Counted from the stretch's first letter, positions 38,473 through 47,602 are shown. The stretch: DNA of 64,000 nt from DATARR01 sp044868005 (GCA_044868005.1 JBIOVX010000232.1:1-64000); one strand, 5' to 3'. The notes: generated from the sequence alone by a model not told the origin. Translations and numbers: made by a program.

Positions 38473-40218
38473 CTATGTGGCTGCCCCCGGGCGCCGCTGG
38501 GCGCCCCGTTCGAGCGCCACCCCGGCGATCCCCAGCACCAGGCCGACGACGATCAGGATCAGGCCGGCCAGGGCGCGCGTATGATCCGCCGCCGCCGCGT
38601 CGCCCGCCTGCGCCAGGAGCTCGCCGAGACCCGCGTGGTGCGGGATGGTGAACAACCCGACGGCGGTGAGCAGGAAGCCGAGCGAAGCCATCTTGAGCGG
38701 CCCGGAGGCGCGCTCCGACCGGCCCATCCGCCGGCCGATCAGGCTGCGGCTGTAACCGTAGGCGCTGTAGATGGCGAAGCCGAGTACCAGCCAGCCGATG
38801 AACCGCCACCACGACGCCGGCGGCAGGTAGAACATCAGGAACAGGCAGGAAGCCACTCCCAGCAGCGGCAGCAGGTACGGTCCGAAGGGCACCCGGAAAG
38901 GCCGCGGCCGGTTCGGGTCGGTGTAGCGCAGGATGGGCACGCCGATGCACACCAGCACGAAGGCGAAGAGGGTGCCGATGTTGGTGAGGTCCACCATCTC
39001 GTCGATGCTGGCGAACGCCGCGACACCGCCCACGAAGACGCCGGTGAGGATGGTGGTGACGTGCGGCGTGCGGTAGCGCGGGTGGACGCGGGCGAAGGAC
39101 TTGGGGAGCAGGCCGTCGCGGGCCATGGAGAAGAAGATGCGCGGCTGGCCGAGCTGGAAGACGAGGAGCACGGCGGTGTGGGCGATCACCGAGCCGAGGG
39201 CCACGATGATGGTGGCCCAGTTCTGCTCCGGCGCCACGTGGTCGAGGGCCATGGTGAGGGGCTCGGCCTGCTCGGTCGCCAGACGCCGCACCAGCTCGCC
39301 ATAAGGCAGGATGCCGGTGAACACCGCCGCCACGCCGACGTAGAGCACGGTGCAGATGATCAGCGAGGCGATGATGCCGATCGGCAGGTTGCGCCCGGGG
39401 TTTTTCGTCTCCTCCGCCACCGTGGACACCGCGTCGAAGCCGATGTAGGCGAAGAAGACCACCGCCGCGCCGGTGAAGGTGCCGGCCCAGCCGTTGGGCT
39501 GGAAGGGGTGCCAGTTGGCCGCCATCTGCGACGGGCTGACGTACTTCAGGGCGATGACGACGAAGAAGAGGAGCACCAGGATCTTCACCATCACCATGCC
39601 GGCGTTGAAGCGCGCCGACTCGCGGATGCCGAGGACGAGGACGATGGTGATCAGGGCGACGATGAGGAAAGCCAGCAGGTTGAAGACGATGGGCACGCCG
39701 AAGAGGTGGGGCGCGTTCTCGTAGAGGCCGGGGATCTTGGCCGCCGTGCGGTAGTCCGTGGCCAGCCACAGCGGGAAATGGATCCCCAGGTTTTCGAGCA
39801 GCGTACGGAAGTAGTTGGCCCAACTGATGGCCACCGCGACGTTGCCCACCGCGTATTCGATGATGAGGTCCCAGCCGATGATCCAGGCCACCAGCTCGCC
39901 GAGCGTGGCATAGGAGTAGGTGTAGGCCGAGCCGGAGATGGGCACCAGGGCCGCGAACTCGGCGTAGCACAGGGCGGTGAAGGCGCAGACGACCGCCGTG
40001 ATCACGAAGGAGAGCATCAGCGAGGGTCCCGCCCCGGGGCGCACGGCGTCGCCGGCCGCGGCGGTGCCGACGGTGGCGAAGATGCCGGCGCCGACGATGG
40101 CGCCGATCCCCAGCAGCGTCACCTGGAGCGCTCCCAGCTCGCGGCGCAGCGAGGTCCCGCTCTCCGCCGCCGCCATGATGTCGTCCAGCTTCTTGGTCTG
40201 GAAGATGCCTCGGAGCAA
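38473..40218 (-). CDS. APC-superfamily amino acid permease
   Basis: A 581-residue permease of the cationic amino acid transporter type (CAT/YfnA-like) with about 14 helices. N-terminal features: LQVTLLGIGAIVGAGIFATVG (the unwound TM1 substrate loop GAGIF), ALCYAEFAALVPISGSAYTY and IGWDLIIEYAVGNVAVAISW; later FFAYIGFDAVSTVAEETKNP and FSMARDGLLPKSFARVHPR. It imports amino acids across the inner membrane; the substrate is not readable. Start ATG at 40218 with GGGAGGC in the leader. Divergent from the dicarboxylate/amino-acid symporter. Confidence 0.9.
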   Translation of the reverse strand: MLRGIFQTKKLDDIMAAAESGTSLRRELGALQVTLLGIGAIVGAGIFATVGTAAAGDAVRPGAGPSLMLSFVITAVVCAFTALCYAEFAALVPISGSAYTYSYATLGELVAWIIGWDLIIEYAVGNVAVAISWANYFRTLLENLGIHFPLWLATDYRTAAKIPGLYENAPHLFGVPIVFNLLAFLIVALITIVLVLGIRESARFNAGMVMVKILVLLFFVVIALKYVSPSQMAANWHPFQPNGWAGTFTGAAVVFFAYIGFDAVSTVAEETKNPGRNLPIGIIASLIICTVLYVGVAAVFTGILPYGELVRRLATEQAEPLTMALDHVAPEQNWATIIVALGSVIAHTAVLLVFQLGQPRIFFSMARDGLLPKSFARVHPRYRTPHVTTILTGVFVGGVAAFASIDEMVDLTNIGTLFAFVLVCIGVPILRYTDPNRPRPFRVPFGPYLLPLLGVASCLFLMFYLPPASWWRFIGWLVLGFAIYSAYGYSRSLIGRRMGRSERASGPLKMASLGFLLTAVGLFTIPHHAGLGELLAQAGDAAAADHTRALAGLILIVVGLVLGIAGVALERGAQRRPGAAT

Positions 40219-40342
40219 GCAGGGCCTCCCGTTCTATGGGTGTGAAAGTGCGGGCGGAGTCTGACATGGCGGGGGGGAGGGGTCAACGGCAAGCCCCCTC
40301 TAGAATCCGCACCCGTTTTCCTCTAGGATTTCGCCCCACCTC

Positions 40343-41668
40343 ATGGCCAGGAAATTGCCGCTACACACGAAAATTCTGATCGGCGGGCTTCTCGGAGTCG
40401 CCGGGGGAATCCTCGCCCACTTCATCCTGGGCGACGACGATCCCGGTCTCACCTCCTTCATCCAGTGGGTCACCCTGCCGATCGGCCAGATCTTCCTGCG
40501 CCTGCTCTTCATGCTGGTGATCCCGCTGATCTTCTCGGCCCTGGTGCTGGGAGTGGCCGGCATGGGCGATCCGCGCCACCTGGGGCGGGTCGGCTTCAAG
40601 GCCCTCGCCTATACCGTGGTGGTGTCGGCCATCGCCGTGCTCCTCGGCGTGACGCTGGTCAACGTCTTCCGGCCGGGCGAGGGGCTCTCCCCCGAGCTCA
40701 AGCAGCGGCTCGCCGCGAGCGCGCTGCAGAAGACGGCGGCGCCCGCCGCGGCACCGGCAGCTCCGGGGGCGGCGCCAGCGGCCCCCGCAGCCGACCGGAG
40801 CCCCATCGATCTCCTCGTCGAGATCGTGCCGCGCAATCCCATCAAGGCCGCCGCCGACGGCGACTTCCTGGGCGTCATGTTCTTCTCGCTGATGGTCGGC
40901 CTGGGGCTGGCCCTCACCCGCACGCCCGCCGCCCAGCGCTTCCAGGAGGCCGTCGAAGGGCTGCTCGACGTCAGCATGCGGCTCATCGACATGGTGATCG
41001 CCTTCGCCCCGATCGGCGTGGCGGCGCTGCTCTTCAATCTCACCGCCCAGCTCGGCTACGAGGTGCTGGGGCAGCTCGCCCGCTACGTCGGCGTCGTGCT
41101 GCTGGCCCTCGCCATCCACCAGTTCGTCATCTACTCGCTGGCGGTGAAGCTGCTGGGAGGGGTGAGCCCGTGGGCCTTCTTCCGCGGCATCCAGGAGGCC
41201 ATGGTCACCGCCTTCTCCACCTCGTCGAGCAACGCGACCCTGCCCACCGCGCTGCGGGTGGCGGAGGAGGAGCTGCACCTGCCGCCGAACGTCAGCCGCT
41301 TCGTGCTGACCATCGGCGCCACCATGAACCAGAACGGCACGGCGCTGTTCGAGGGCGTCACCGTGCTCTTCCTCGCCCAGTTCTACGGCGTGCATCTCAG
41401 CTTGACGCAGCAACTGACGGTGGTCGTCATCTGTATCCTGGGCGGCGTCGGCACCGCCGGCGTGCCCGCGGGCTCGATCCCCGTGGTAGCGATGATCCTG
41501 GGGCTGGTGGGGATTCCCGCCGAGGGCATCGGTCTCATCCTCGGCGTCGACCGCTTCCTGGACATGTGCCGGACGACGTTGAACGTCACCGGCGATCTGG
41601 CGGCGGCGGTGGTGGTCTCACGCGGCGAGGTGGAGGCCCTGCCTGCGGCCGCCGCAGTCGAGGCGTAG
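40343..41668 (+). CDS. dicarboxylate/amino acid:cation symporter (DAACS family)
   Basis: A 441-residue sodium- or proton-coupled symporter of the GltP/DctA family. Signature segments: GDPRHLGRVGFKALAYTVV, MVTAFSTSSSNATLPTALRV (the serine-rich HP1 hairpin), FVLTIGATMNQNGTALFEGV (the NMDGT-like unwound TM7 motif, here NQNGT) and GSIPVVAMILGLVGIPAEGI with ILGVDRFLDMCRTTLNV. NQNGT and DRFLDMCRT fit the amino acid/dicarboxylate members. An Ala/Pro-rich insertion (about residues 133-154) lies in the loop between TM3 and TM4. Start ATG at 40343. Confidence 0.92.
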   Translation: MARKLPLHTKILIGGLLGVAGGILAHFILGDDDPGLTSFIQWVTLPIGQIFLRLLFMLVIPLIFSALVLGVAGMGDPRHLGRVGFKALAYTVVVSAIAVLLGVTLVNVFRPGEGLSPELKQRLAASALQKTAAPAAAPAAPGAAPAAPAADRSPIDLLVEIVPRNPIKAAADGDFLGVMFFSLMVGLGLALTRTPAAQRFQEAVEGLLDVSMRLIDMVIAFAPIGVAALLFNLTAQLGYEVLGQLARYVGVVLLALAIHQFVIYSLAVKLLGGVSPWAFFRGIQEAMVTAFSTSSSNATLPTALRVAEEELHLPPNVSRFVLTIGATMNQNGTALFEGVTVLFLAQFYGVHLSLTQQLTVVVICILGGVGTAGVPAGSIPVVAMILGLVGIPAEGIGLILGVDRFLDMCRTTLNVTGDLAAAVVVSRGEVEALPAAAAVEA

Positions 41669-41863
41669 AGGAAAACCCCGGAGGGTCCGGCGTTCAAGGC
41701 CTTTCCGGGCGGTGCTGGAAACGGTATAACTGTTGCATCGACGCCCTTGAAGGGAGGGGTGTCGCGGGATTGAGAGGCCCCGCAAAACCCTCCTTTCGAT
41801 CGCACCGAGTTTTCCGGGAACTCTTTTTGAGCTCCCCCCTTCTAATGAGGTGGTGAGGTGACT

Positions 41864-42688
41864 ATGCAGAGAATTTCGATCCTTCCCCTGATGGCCCTCC
41901 TGATCCTGCCGGCGCTGGGCTGCAACAAGGTCCAGGCGCGGGCGGACCTGAAGAAGGGCAACTCCTACTACACGCAGGAGCAGTACTCGAAGGCGATGGA
42001 TTACTACCAGAAGGGGCTGGAGCTCGATCCCGACGCGACGTTCGCCTGGCGCTCGCTGGGGCTGGCGGCGATCGCGCTCTACCGGCCGGGCGACGAGAGC
42101 CCGAAGAACCTCGAGTACGCCAACACGGCGATCGACGCGTTCGAGAAGTACCTCGCCGAATATCCCGACGACGACAAGATCCCCGAATACCTGATGTCGA
42201 CCTACGTCAACGCCAAGAAGTATGAGGAGGCGCTCGCCTTCATCGACCGGCGGATCCAGGAGAAGCCGGAGCAGGCGGCGAATCTGCAGCGCGCCAAGGT
42301 CACCATCCTGACCCAGGCGGGACGGCTCGACAAGGCCTTCCAACTCGCCAACGAGCTGCAGGGCGAGCAGCGGGCCCAGGCCCTCTATTCGATCGGCGTG
42401 TCGGCCTGGGACAAGGTCTTCCACGATCCTGGGACCCTGGACTACGAGAGCCGCACCCGGCTCGTCGACATGGGAATGGACGCCATCAAGAAGGCGCTCG
42501 ATGTCAAGCCGGACTATGCCGAGGCGATGGTCTATTACGGCCTCCTCTACCGGCAGAAGGCGGCCCTCGAAATGGACGGCGCGAAGCGGCTGGAGTACGA
42601 ACGGATCGCTGAAGAATGGCGACAGAAGTATATGCGCAAGAAGGCGCAGGAGAAGGCGCAAGCGGCGCAAGCACCTGCAAACACCTAG
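41864..42688 (+). CDS. TPR lipoprotein upstream of tonB-exbBD
   Basis: A 274-residue lipoprotein: signal MQRISILPLMALLILPALGC with lipobox Cys20, then TPR units (ADLKKGNSYYTQEQYSKAM, YYQKGLELDPDATFAWRSLG, AMVYYGLLYRQKAALEMDG) and a charged Lys/Gln/Ala-rich C terminus. The start ATG at 41864 sits 3 bases after GAGGTG. It lies 21 bases before tonB. TPR lipoproteins of this type often accompany TonB/ExbBD sets in Acidobacteriota and related groups and may link the energising complex to the outer membrane (inference). A TATAAC at 41725 may be part of its promoter. Confidence 0.8.
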   Translation: MQRISILPLMALLILPALGCNKVQARADLKKGNSYYTQEQYSKAMDYYQKGLELDPDATFAWRSLGLAAIALYRPGDESPKNLEYANTAIDAFEKYLAEYPDDDKIPEYLMSTYVNAKKYEEALAFIDRRIQEKPEQAANLQRAKVTILTQAGRLDKAFQLANELQGEQRAQALYSIGVSAWDKVFHDPGTLDYESRTRLVDMGMDAIKKALDVKPDYAEAMVYYGLLYRQKAALEMDGAKRLEYERIAEEWRQKYMRKKAQEKAQAAQAPANT

Positions 42689-42709
42689 CCCACATAGCTG
42701 AGGTGACAC

Positions 42710-43471
42710 ATGTTCGAAAACTCTCTGATCGATCTGGACAAGGTTCACAAGCGCGGCGTGCGCTGGTGGCTGATGCCGGTAGCGCTCATCATCCACCTGG
42801 TGGCCGGCGGCGCGCTGCTGTTCGCGCAGTACTGGAACGTGCCGGAGGTGCCGGAGCCGCCGATCAACGTCGTGTTCGTCAGCTCGGCGCCGCCTCCGCC
42901 GCCTCCTCCTCCCCCGCCGCCGCCGCCGAAGGCTGCGCCGACGCCGACGGTGAAGGAGATCCCGAAGGTCCCCATGTCCACCGAGCCGGTGCAGCCGGTG
43001 CAGATTCCGGAGAAGGTGCCGGAGCCGTCGAACGTGCCGGAGACGGCCGTCGAGGGCGGCGTCGAGGGCGGCGTTGAAGGCGGCGTGGTCGGCGGCGTGG
43101 TCGGCGGCGTGGTCGGCGGCGTGGTCGGCGGTGTCGTCGGCGGCACGCCGGGCGGCGTGCCGGGCGGCGTGGTGGACGAGGCGCCTTTGCGCGTCGGCGG
43201 CGCCGTCAGCCGGCCGGAGATCATCACCCAGATCAAGCCCGTCTACACCGAGCTCGCCCGTCGCGCCCGCGTCACCGGCACGGTGATCGTCGAGGCGATC
43301 ATCGACACCAGCGGCAACGTCACCAACGTGCGGGTCCTGAAGGGCCTGCCGATGGGGCTCGACAAGGCCGCCGTCGACGCGGTGCAGCGATGGAGGTTCA
43401 AGCCGGCCATGCTCGAGGGGCGGCCGGTGAGGGTCTATTACGTTTTGACGGTCAACTTCCAGGTGCAGTGA
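42710..43471 (+). CDS. tonB: TonB energy transducer with Gly-Val repeat linker
   Basis: A 253-residue TonB. It has an N-terminal cytoplasmic segment and one transmembrane helix (about 22-42, WWLMPVALIIHLVAGGALLF), then a poly-proline run (about 62-72), a periplasmic linker ending in ten VEGG/VVGG tetrapeptide repeats (residues 114-153), and a C-terminal TonB domain (about 165-250: PVYTELARRARVTGTVIVEA, LPMGLDKAAVDAVQRWRFKP). It moves proton-motive energy from ExbBD to outer membrane transporters. The Pro-Lys/Pro-Glu linker usual in TonB is largely replaced by the Gly-Val repeats. Followed by exbB and two exbD genes in one operon. Confidence 0.92.
   Translation: MFENSLIDLDKVHKRGVRWWLMPVALIIHLVAGGALLFAQYWNVPEVPEPPINVVFVSSAPPPPPPPPPPPPPKAAPTPTVKEIPKVPMSTEPVQPVQIPEKVPEPSNVPETAVEGGVEGGVEGGVVGGVVGGVVGGVVGGVVGGTPGGVPGGVVDEAPLRVGGAVSRPEIITQIKPVYTELARRARVTGTVIVEAIIDTSGNVTNVRVLKGLPMGLDKAAVDAVQRWRFKPAMLEGRPVRVYYVLTVNFQVQ
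43049..43171 (+). repeat. 12-bp tandem repeat coding VxGG in tonB
   Basis: Ten 12-base units encode VEGG (3), VVGG (5), TPGG and VPGG. The five central units are nearly identical (GGCGGCGTGGTC register), so the unit number can change by slippage without loss of frame. Confidence 0.85.
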
Positions 43472-43502
43472 GCGCCTACGTCTTCAGGAAAAGGAGAAGC
43501 GC

Positions 43503-44186
43503 ATGGAACTGAATCCTCTCGTGCTGTGGGAACAGATGACCATCCTCAACAAGGGGGTGATCATCATCCTCATCATTCTGTCGATCTGGTCGCTCTACGT
43601 CTGCGTCGAGCGGGCGATCACCTTCCGCAAGGCGCGCAAGCAGTCGCTGCTGTACGCCAAGCAGTTCACCGAGCACCTGAAGAGCGACCGGCCGCAGGCG
43701 GCCATCGACGCCGCCAACAAGTATCCCCAGAGCCACCTGGCGCGCGTCGTCCAGGCCGGCCTGCAGGCGTTCCAGTATGAGAGCCAGACCAGCCCGCTCA
43801 CCGAGACCGAGGTCGTCGAGGCGGCGACCCGCGCCGTGGAGCGCGCCACGCTGCTCACCACGTCGGACCTCAAGCGGGGCATCGGCTCGCTGGCCACCAT
43901 CGCCACCATCACGCCCTTCATCGGCCTGTTCGGCACCGTGATCGGCATCATCAACGCCTTCCACGGTATCGCCCTCACCGGCTCCGGCGGCATCGGCGCC
44001 GTCTCCTCCGGTATCGCCGAGGCGCTCGTCGCCACCGCCTTCGGTCTCGGCGTCGCCATCCCGGCGGCCTGGATGTTCAACTACTTCACCGGCAAGCTCG
44101 AGCGGCTGCAGATCGAGATGTCGAACGCGTCTTCCGAGATGATCGACTTCTTCATGAAGCGGCAGAGGAGCAAGCATGCTGCCTAA
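43503..44186 (+). CDS. exbB: ExbB/TolQ/MotA-family proton channel
   Basis: A 227-residue ExbB-type subunit of the proton channel that energises TonB. Three transmembrane helices: ILNKGVIIILIILSIWSLYV (about 15-35), IATITPFIGLFGTVIGIINA (about 138-158) and ALVATAFGLGVAIPAAWMFN (about 177-198). The conserved stretch IATITPFIGLFGTVIGI is diagnostic. Start ATG at 43503 after AAGGAGAAG. The end overlaps the exbD start by 11 bases. Belongs to the tonB operon. Confidence 0.93.
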   Translation: MELNPLVLWEQMTILNKGVIIILIILSIWSLYVCVERAITFRKARKQSLLYAKQFTEHLKSDRPQAAIDAANKYPQSHLARVVQAGLQAFQYESQTSPLTETEVVEAATRAVERATLLTTSDLKRGIGSLATIATITPFIGLFGTVIGIINAFHGIALTGSGGIGAVSSGIAEALVATAFGLGVAIPAAWMFNYFTGKLERLQIEMSNASSEMIDFFMKRQRSKHAA

Positions 44187-44610
44187 GCACAACAAGCCTA
44201 CCCTCGTCAAAGAGGTCAAGGGCGACATCAACGTCACCCCCCTCGTCGACGTGTGCCTGGTGCTGCTGATCATCTTCATGGTGGTCACGCCGATGCTGCA
44301 GTCGGGAGTGGACGTGATGAAGCCGGAGACCAAGGACCCGACCAAGATGCCGGAGAACCAGAAGCAGCTCGCGGTGGCCATGAAGGCCGACGGCAGCGTC
44401 TTCGTGGGCCAGAACTGGGTCCCCGACGCCAACCTCAAGGCGCAGCTCGAGGAGGTCCACGCCTCCTCGCCGGACAAGGACGTGATGATCAAGGCGGACC
44501 GGCGGCTCAAGTACAAGCAGGTGCGCGGCTTGATGCGGATGATCAACGAGGCCGGCTTCAGCCGCGTCGGCCTCGTCGTCGACAAGGAAAAGACGGGCGG
44601 CGCCGCCTAG
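44176..44610 (+). CDS. exbD: ExbD-type biopolymer transport protein 1
   Basis: A 144-residue ExbD: one transmembrane helix with the essential proton-carrying Asp in INVTPLVDVCLVLLIIFMVV (about residues 18-37, Asp at about 25), followed by a periplasmic domain (QLAVAMKADGSVFVGQNWVP, KADRRLKYKQVRGLMRMINE). It overlaps exbB by 11 bases and is followed by a paralogue 25 bases later, a two-ExbD layout common where heteromeric channels occur. Confidence 0.92.
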   Translation: MLPKHNKPTLVKEVKGDINVTPLVDVCLVLLIIFMVVTPMLQSGVDVMKPETKDPTKMPENQKQLAVAMKADGSVFVGQNWVPDANLKAQLEEVHASSPDKDVMIKADRRLKYKQVRGLMRMINEAGFSRVGLVVDKEKTGGAA

Positions 44611-44635
44611 GCGCCCCTCGAAGGAGTCAAACGCC

Positions 44636-45082
44636 ATGGCAATGAACGTTGGCGCGACCGGTGGAGTCAAGAGCGACATCAACATCACGCCCATGGTCGA
44701 CGTGATCCTGGTGCTGCTGATCATCTTCATGATCTCGGTGCCCCTGCTGCAGATGGGCTACCCCGTGCAGGTGCCGCCGAAGATCCAGACCTCGGCCCCG
44801 CCGCCGATGCAGGAAGACCAGATCATCGTGCGCATGGACGCCCAGGGGCAGACCTTCATCAACAAGGCGCAGATCCCGATGGCCGATTTCGGCGGCAGGC
44901 TGCGGCAGGCCTTGACCGGGCGTCAGAGCAAGGTGGTGTTCTTCGCCGCCGACGGCGAGCTGCCGTATGACAAGGTGGCGGATTTCATGGACCTGGTCCG
45001 CGACAGCGGCGCCGAGAACCTCGGCATCGTGTTCGACGACCTCAGGGGCGGCGGCGGCGCCACCGCTGCCGGCGCTCCCTAA
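44636..45082 (+). CDS. exbD: ExbD-type biopolymer transport protein 2
   Basis: A 148-residue paralogue of the preceding gene, with SDINITPMVDVILVLLIIFM (Asp in the membrane helix, residues about 13-32) and a periplasmic domain (IIVRMDAQGQTFINKAQIPM, LPYDKVADFMDLVRDSG). The linker after the helix is Pro-rich. Start ATG at 44636 after AAGGAG. Last gene of the operon; a strong hairpin follows at 45113. Confidence 0.92.
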   Translation: MAMNVGATGGVKSDINITPMVDVILVLLIIFMISVPLLQMGYPVQVPPKIQTSAPPPMQEDQIIVRMDAQGQTFINKAQIPMADFGGRLRQALTGRQSKVVFFAADGELPYDKVADFMDLVRDSGAENLGIVFDDLRGGGGATAAGAP

Positions 45083-45112
45083 GGTCCGCAAGACGTAAGC
45101 GCTTCTCCGCGG

Positions 45113-45144
45113 TTTCCCCCTCGTCCGCACGGGCGAGGGGGAAA
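45113..45144. terminator. bidirectional hairpin terminator after the tonB-exbBD operon
   Basis: TTTCCCCCTCG (45113-45123) and CGAGGGGGAAA (45134-45144) pair perfectly over 11 bp, and the loop can add CCG-CA-CGG. The stem has A/T runs at its base on both sides (TTT outside on each strand), so it can end transcription of exbD and of the convergent TPR gene. Confidence 0.8.
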
Positions 45145-45149
45145 GCCGT

Positions 45150-45692
45150 TTAGGACGGGGGCGGGCGGCGGGCGCGCAGGCCCGCCGCTACGTTCTCTTC
45201 AACGACGGATGCCTTTTTCCCTTCCGCCGCCGTCTCGCCGCGGAATGCGTGCCGGATCCGGCCCAGGAGCTGGTTCACGAAATTCGTCCGGCCGAGGAAC
45301 GGCAGCACCGGCGCGCCGCGGACGCCGAGCTCCTCCTGCAGGGCAAGCAGTTCCGGGTTCGCATCGATCTTCAATCCCGCCCGCACGGCCCGCACGGCAC
45401 CCGCACGGTCCCGCGCCAACAGGCAGGTGCGGGCCAGGTTGAGGTAGTTCTCCGTCTGGTAGAACTCGAGCTTGATCGCGTGGCGGCAGAGCTTCAGCCC
45501 TTCATGGATGCGCTGCTCGCGCAGGGCGATGGCATAGCCGAGGTAGGAATAGAACAGCCCGGGCATCTCCGCGGGCGTGCCCTCGCTCTCCGCGATCCAG
45601 GCCAGGTGACGGAGCCCTTCGGACCAGTCTCCCTTGCGACAACTTTCGATCCCTTGATTCAGGGCGTCGGCCAGACCGGGGCTCAAGAGCAT
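45150..45692 (-). CDS. TPR-like cytoplasmic protein
   Basis: A 180-residue helical repeat protein without signal peptide. The units LNQGIESCRKGDWSEGLRHL, FYSYLGYAIALREQRIHEGL, NYLNLARTCLLARDRAGAVR look like three TPRs; the C-terminal 60 residues are basic and contain LPFLGRTNFVNQLLGRIRHA. The start ATG at 45692 is chosen because GAGAGGAC lies just upstream; 25 more residues are open in frame. It is divergent from the cyclic-nucleotide-domain gene, which also starts with TPRs, so the two may work together. Exact role unknown. Confidence 0.7.
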   Translation of the reverse strand: MLLSPGLADALNQGIESCRKGDWSEGLRHLAWIAESEGTPAEMPGLFYSYLGYAIALREQRIHEGLKLCRHAIKLEFYQTENYLNLARTCLLARDRAGAVRAVRAGLKIDANPELLALQEELGVRGAPVLPFLGRTNFVNQLLGRIRHAFRGETAAEGKKASVVEENVAAGLRARRPPPS

Positions 45693-45815
45693 GGGAAAGT
45701 CCTCTCGGGCACAGACTATAGTTGAATCTACATAAGAGAAGAGGTTGATTTCAAGTGCCCGGTCCATAGGGGCCGTGCTAAACTCCTTGCCTTTGCTTCA
45801 AAAGGACGAGCGGCG

Positions 45816-47600
45816 ATGAGCAATGCGCAGAGCCCCTCCGGCGGGGAGATTCAGGAGCTGACGGATCTCGCCCGGCGCTTCTCGGCAAGCGGACGCTACG
45901 ACGAGGCGGCGGACCTCCTCCTCCTGGCGCTCCGTCTCGAGCCCAAGAACCTGAGCGTCAAGCTGGGCCTCGCCGAGATCCGCAAGCTGCAGCAGCAGCA
46001 CCGCGGCACCTCCTCGCGCAGCCTGCGCGACGTGCTCCGCGAGGGCTTCCGGCGCAACGCCATCGACGCCGCCCATTTCCTCGGCCTGGCCCATCTCTAC
46101 GCCGAGAAAGGGGAGCACGCCAGGGCCGCCGAATGCGTCGATGTGGCGCGCGCCAAGGACCTGGCGAACCCTTCCAACCACAAGCTGCACGCCAGGCTCC
46201 TCTTCCGGCAGCGCGACTTCGACGGCGCCGTCGAGGAGTTCACCCGCGCGCTGCGCTATAACCCCTTCGACCGCGAGACCGCCGAGAGCCTGGGCCGCGC
46301 CGAGTATGAGTGCAAGCGCTTCGAGGCCGCCCTCGATGCCACGGTGCACGCCTTCCTGCTGCTCAACGACGGCGACGAGGAGGGCGTGCGCCGCCTGCGG
46401 CGCCGGATCCAGACCCTGAAGCAGATCCTCGGCTGGGGCAACCGCGAGCTGTCGCGAGTGTTCCACGAACGCCAGGAGCTGTTGCACACGGCGTTCGAGC
46501 GGCTGGAGTGGCACCGCGAGCGCTTCCTCGAGCAGGGAGGGCTCCCCGGGGCCAACCTGCCGTTGACCGCTCCTCTGCCGAAGGGCCGGGAGCCGGGGGG
46601 TCAGCTCGAGCTCGCCTCGCGCCTGCGGCGGCTGCGGCCCCTCGCCCACTTCTCCGACGATCAGATCTTCCGCCTCACCCAGACGGCGCGCGAGGAGATC
46701 CACGACACGGGCAGCCTGATCTTCGGCCACCACACGCAGGAGCGCGATCTGTACGTGCTCGAGCGGGGCGAGATCACCATCCAGCGCACCACCTCCTACG
46801 GCACCTTCGCCCTCGGCGTGCTGGAGCCGGGCGACGTCTTCGGCGAGGCCGGCTTCATCACCGGCCAGGAACGGAGCTCCGACGCGCTCGCCGCCGCTCC
46901 CAGCCAGTTGTTCCGCATCGACGCGCAGGCTCTCGACGGCCTGATCGAGACCTCCCCCGACCTCGGCGTCCAGGTCTATTGGACCCTCTGGCACAGCCTC
47001 GCCCGCAAGCTGCGGGCCACCAACGACCAGCTCCAGACCTTCTTCTCCTCGGAGTCCATCCCTGAGAACTTCCTGCGCCTGCGCAAGCAGCCCGCCGGCG
47101 CGGCCGCGGCGGTGAAGGTGGAGCCCTCGGACAAGATCCGCCTCTTCCGTGAGCAGGGGCTCTCGCGGCGGGAGCTGATGACGCTCGCCACCTTCTCGCG
47201 CGAGAAGCGCTTCGCCGCCGGCGCGTCGCTGTTCCAGGAGGGAGACGAGGGCTCGGAGATGTACGTCGTCGTCGACGGACGGGTGATGATCTCGAAGTTC
47301 ATCTCCGGCGCCGGCGAGGAAGCGCTCGCCATCCTCGAGCGCGGCGACTTCTTCGGCGAGATGTCGCTCATCGACGGCGAGCCGCGCTCGGCCGACGCCC
47401 GCGCCCATGGCGGCCCGCTGACCGTGCTCGCCCTCGATCAGGGCACCGTGCGCGAGGTCCTCGCCATGGACGCCCACGCCGCCCTCGAGTTCCTGCAGCT
47501 CCTCTGCCGCCTCGTCGCCAACCGCCTGCGCGAGATCGACGAGAAGGTCATCGGCTGGCGGATCCTCTCCGGCGAGAGGAACGAGAGCGTGTCGGCGTAG
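45816..47600 (+). CDS. TPR protein with two cyclic nucleotide-binding domains
   Basis: A 594-residue cytoplasmic protein. Residues 10-200 form TPR-like repeats (YDEAADLLLLALRLEPKNLS, LARLLFRQRDFDGAVEEFTR-type units); residues about 265-390 and 440-575 are two cNMP-binding domains with the beta-barrel pattern LYVLERGEITIQ / VLEPGDVFGEAGFITGQERS and MYVVVDGRVMISK / LERGDFFGEMSLIDGEPRS. The second matches the phosphate-binding cassette FGEMSLIDGEPRSA well (Arg present); the first has FGEAGFITGQERSS, also with the key Glu and Arg. There is no DNA-binding or catalytic output domain, so it may be a cAMP- or cGMP-sensing scaffold. Confidence 0.82.
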   Translation: MSNAQSPSGGEIQELTDLARRFSASGRYDEAADLLLLALRLEPKNLSVKLGLAEIRKLQQQHRGTSSRSLRDVLREGFRRNAIDAAHFLGLAHLYAEKGEHARAAECVDVARAKDLANPSNHKLHARLLFRQRDFDGAVEEFTRALRYNPFDRETAESLGRAEYECKRFEAALDATVHAFLLLNDGDEEGVRRLRRRIQTLKQILGWGNRELSRVFHERQELLHTAFERLEWHRERFLEQGGLPGANLPLTAPLPKGREPGGQLELASRLRRLRPLAHFSDDQIFRLTQTAREEIHDTGSLIFGHHTQERDLYVLERGEITIQRTTSYGTFALGVLEPGDVFGEAGFITGQERSSDALAAAPSQLFRIDAQALDGLIETSPDLGVQVYWTLWHSLARKLRATNDQLQTFFSSESIPENFLRLRKQPAGAAAAVKVEPSDKIRLFREQGLSRRELMTLATFSREKRFAAGASLFQEGDEGSEMYVVVDGRVMISKFISGAGEEALAILERGDFFGEMSLIDGEPRSADARAHGGPLTVLALDQGTVREVLAMDAHAALEFLQLLCRLVANRLREIDEKVIGWRILSGERNESVSA

Positions 47601-47602
47601 GC

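Noticed and set aside
36909..38651. 580-codon ORF opposite cstA
   Set aside because: High-GC antisense shadow with His/Glu/Gly-rich composition and no domain.
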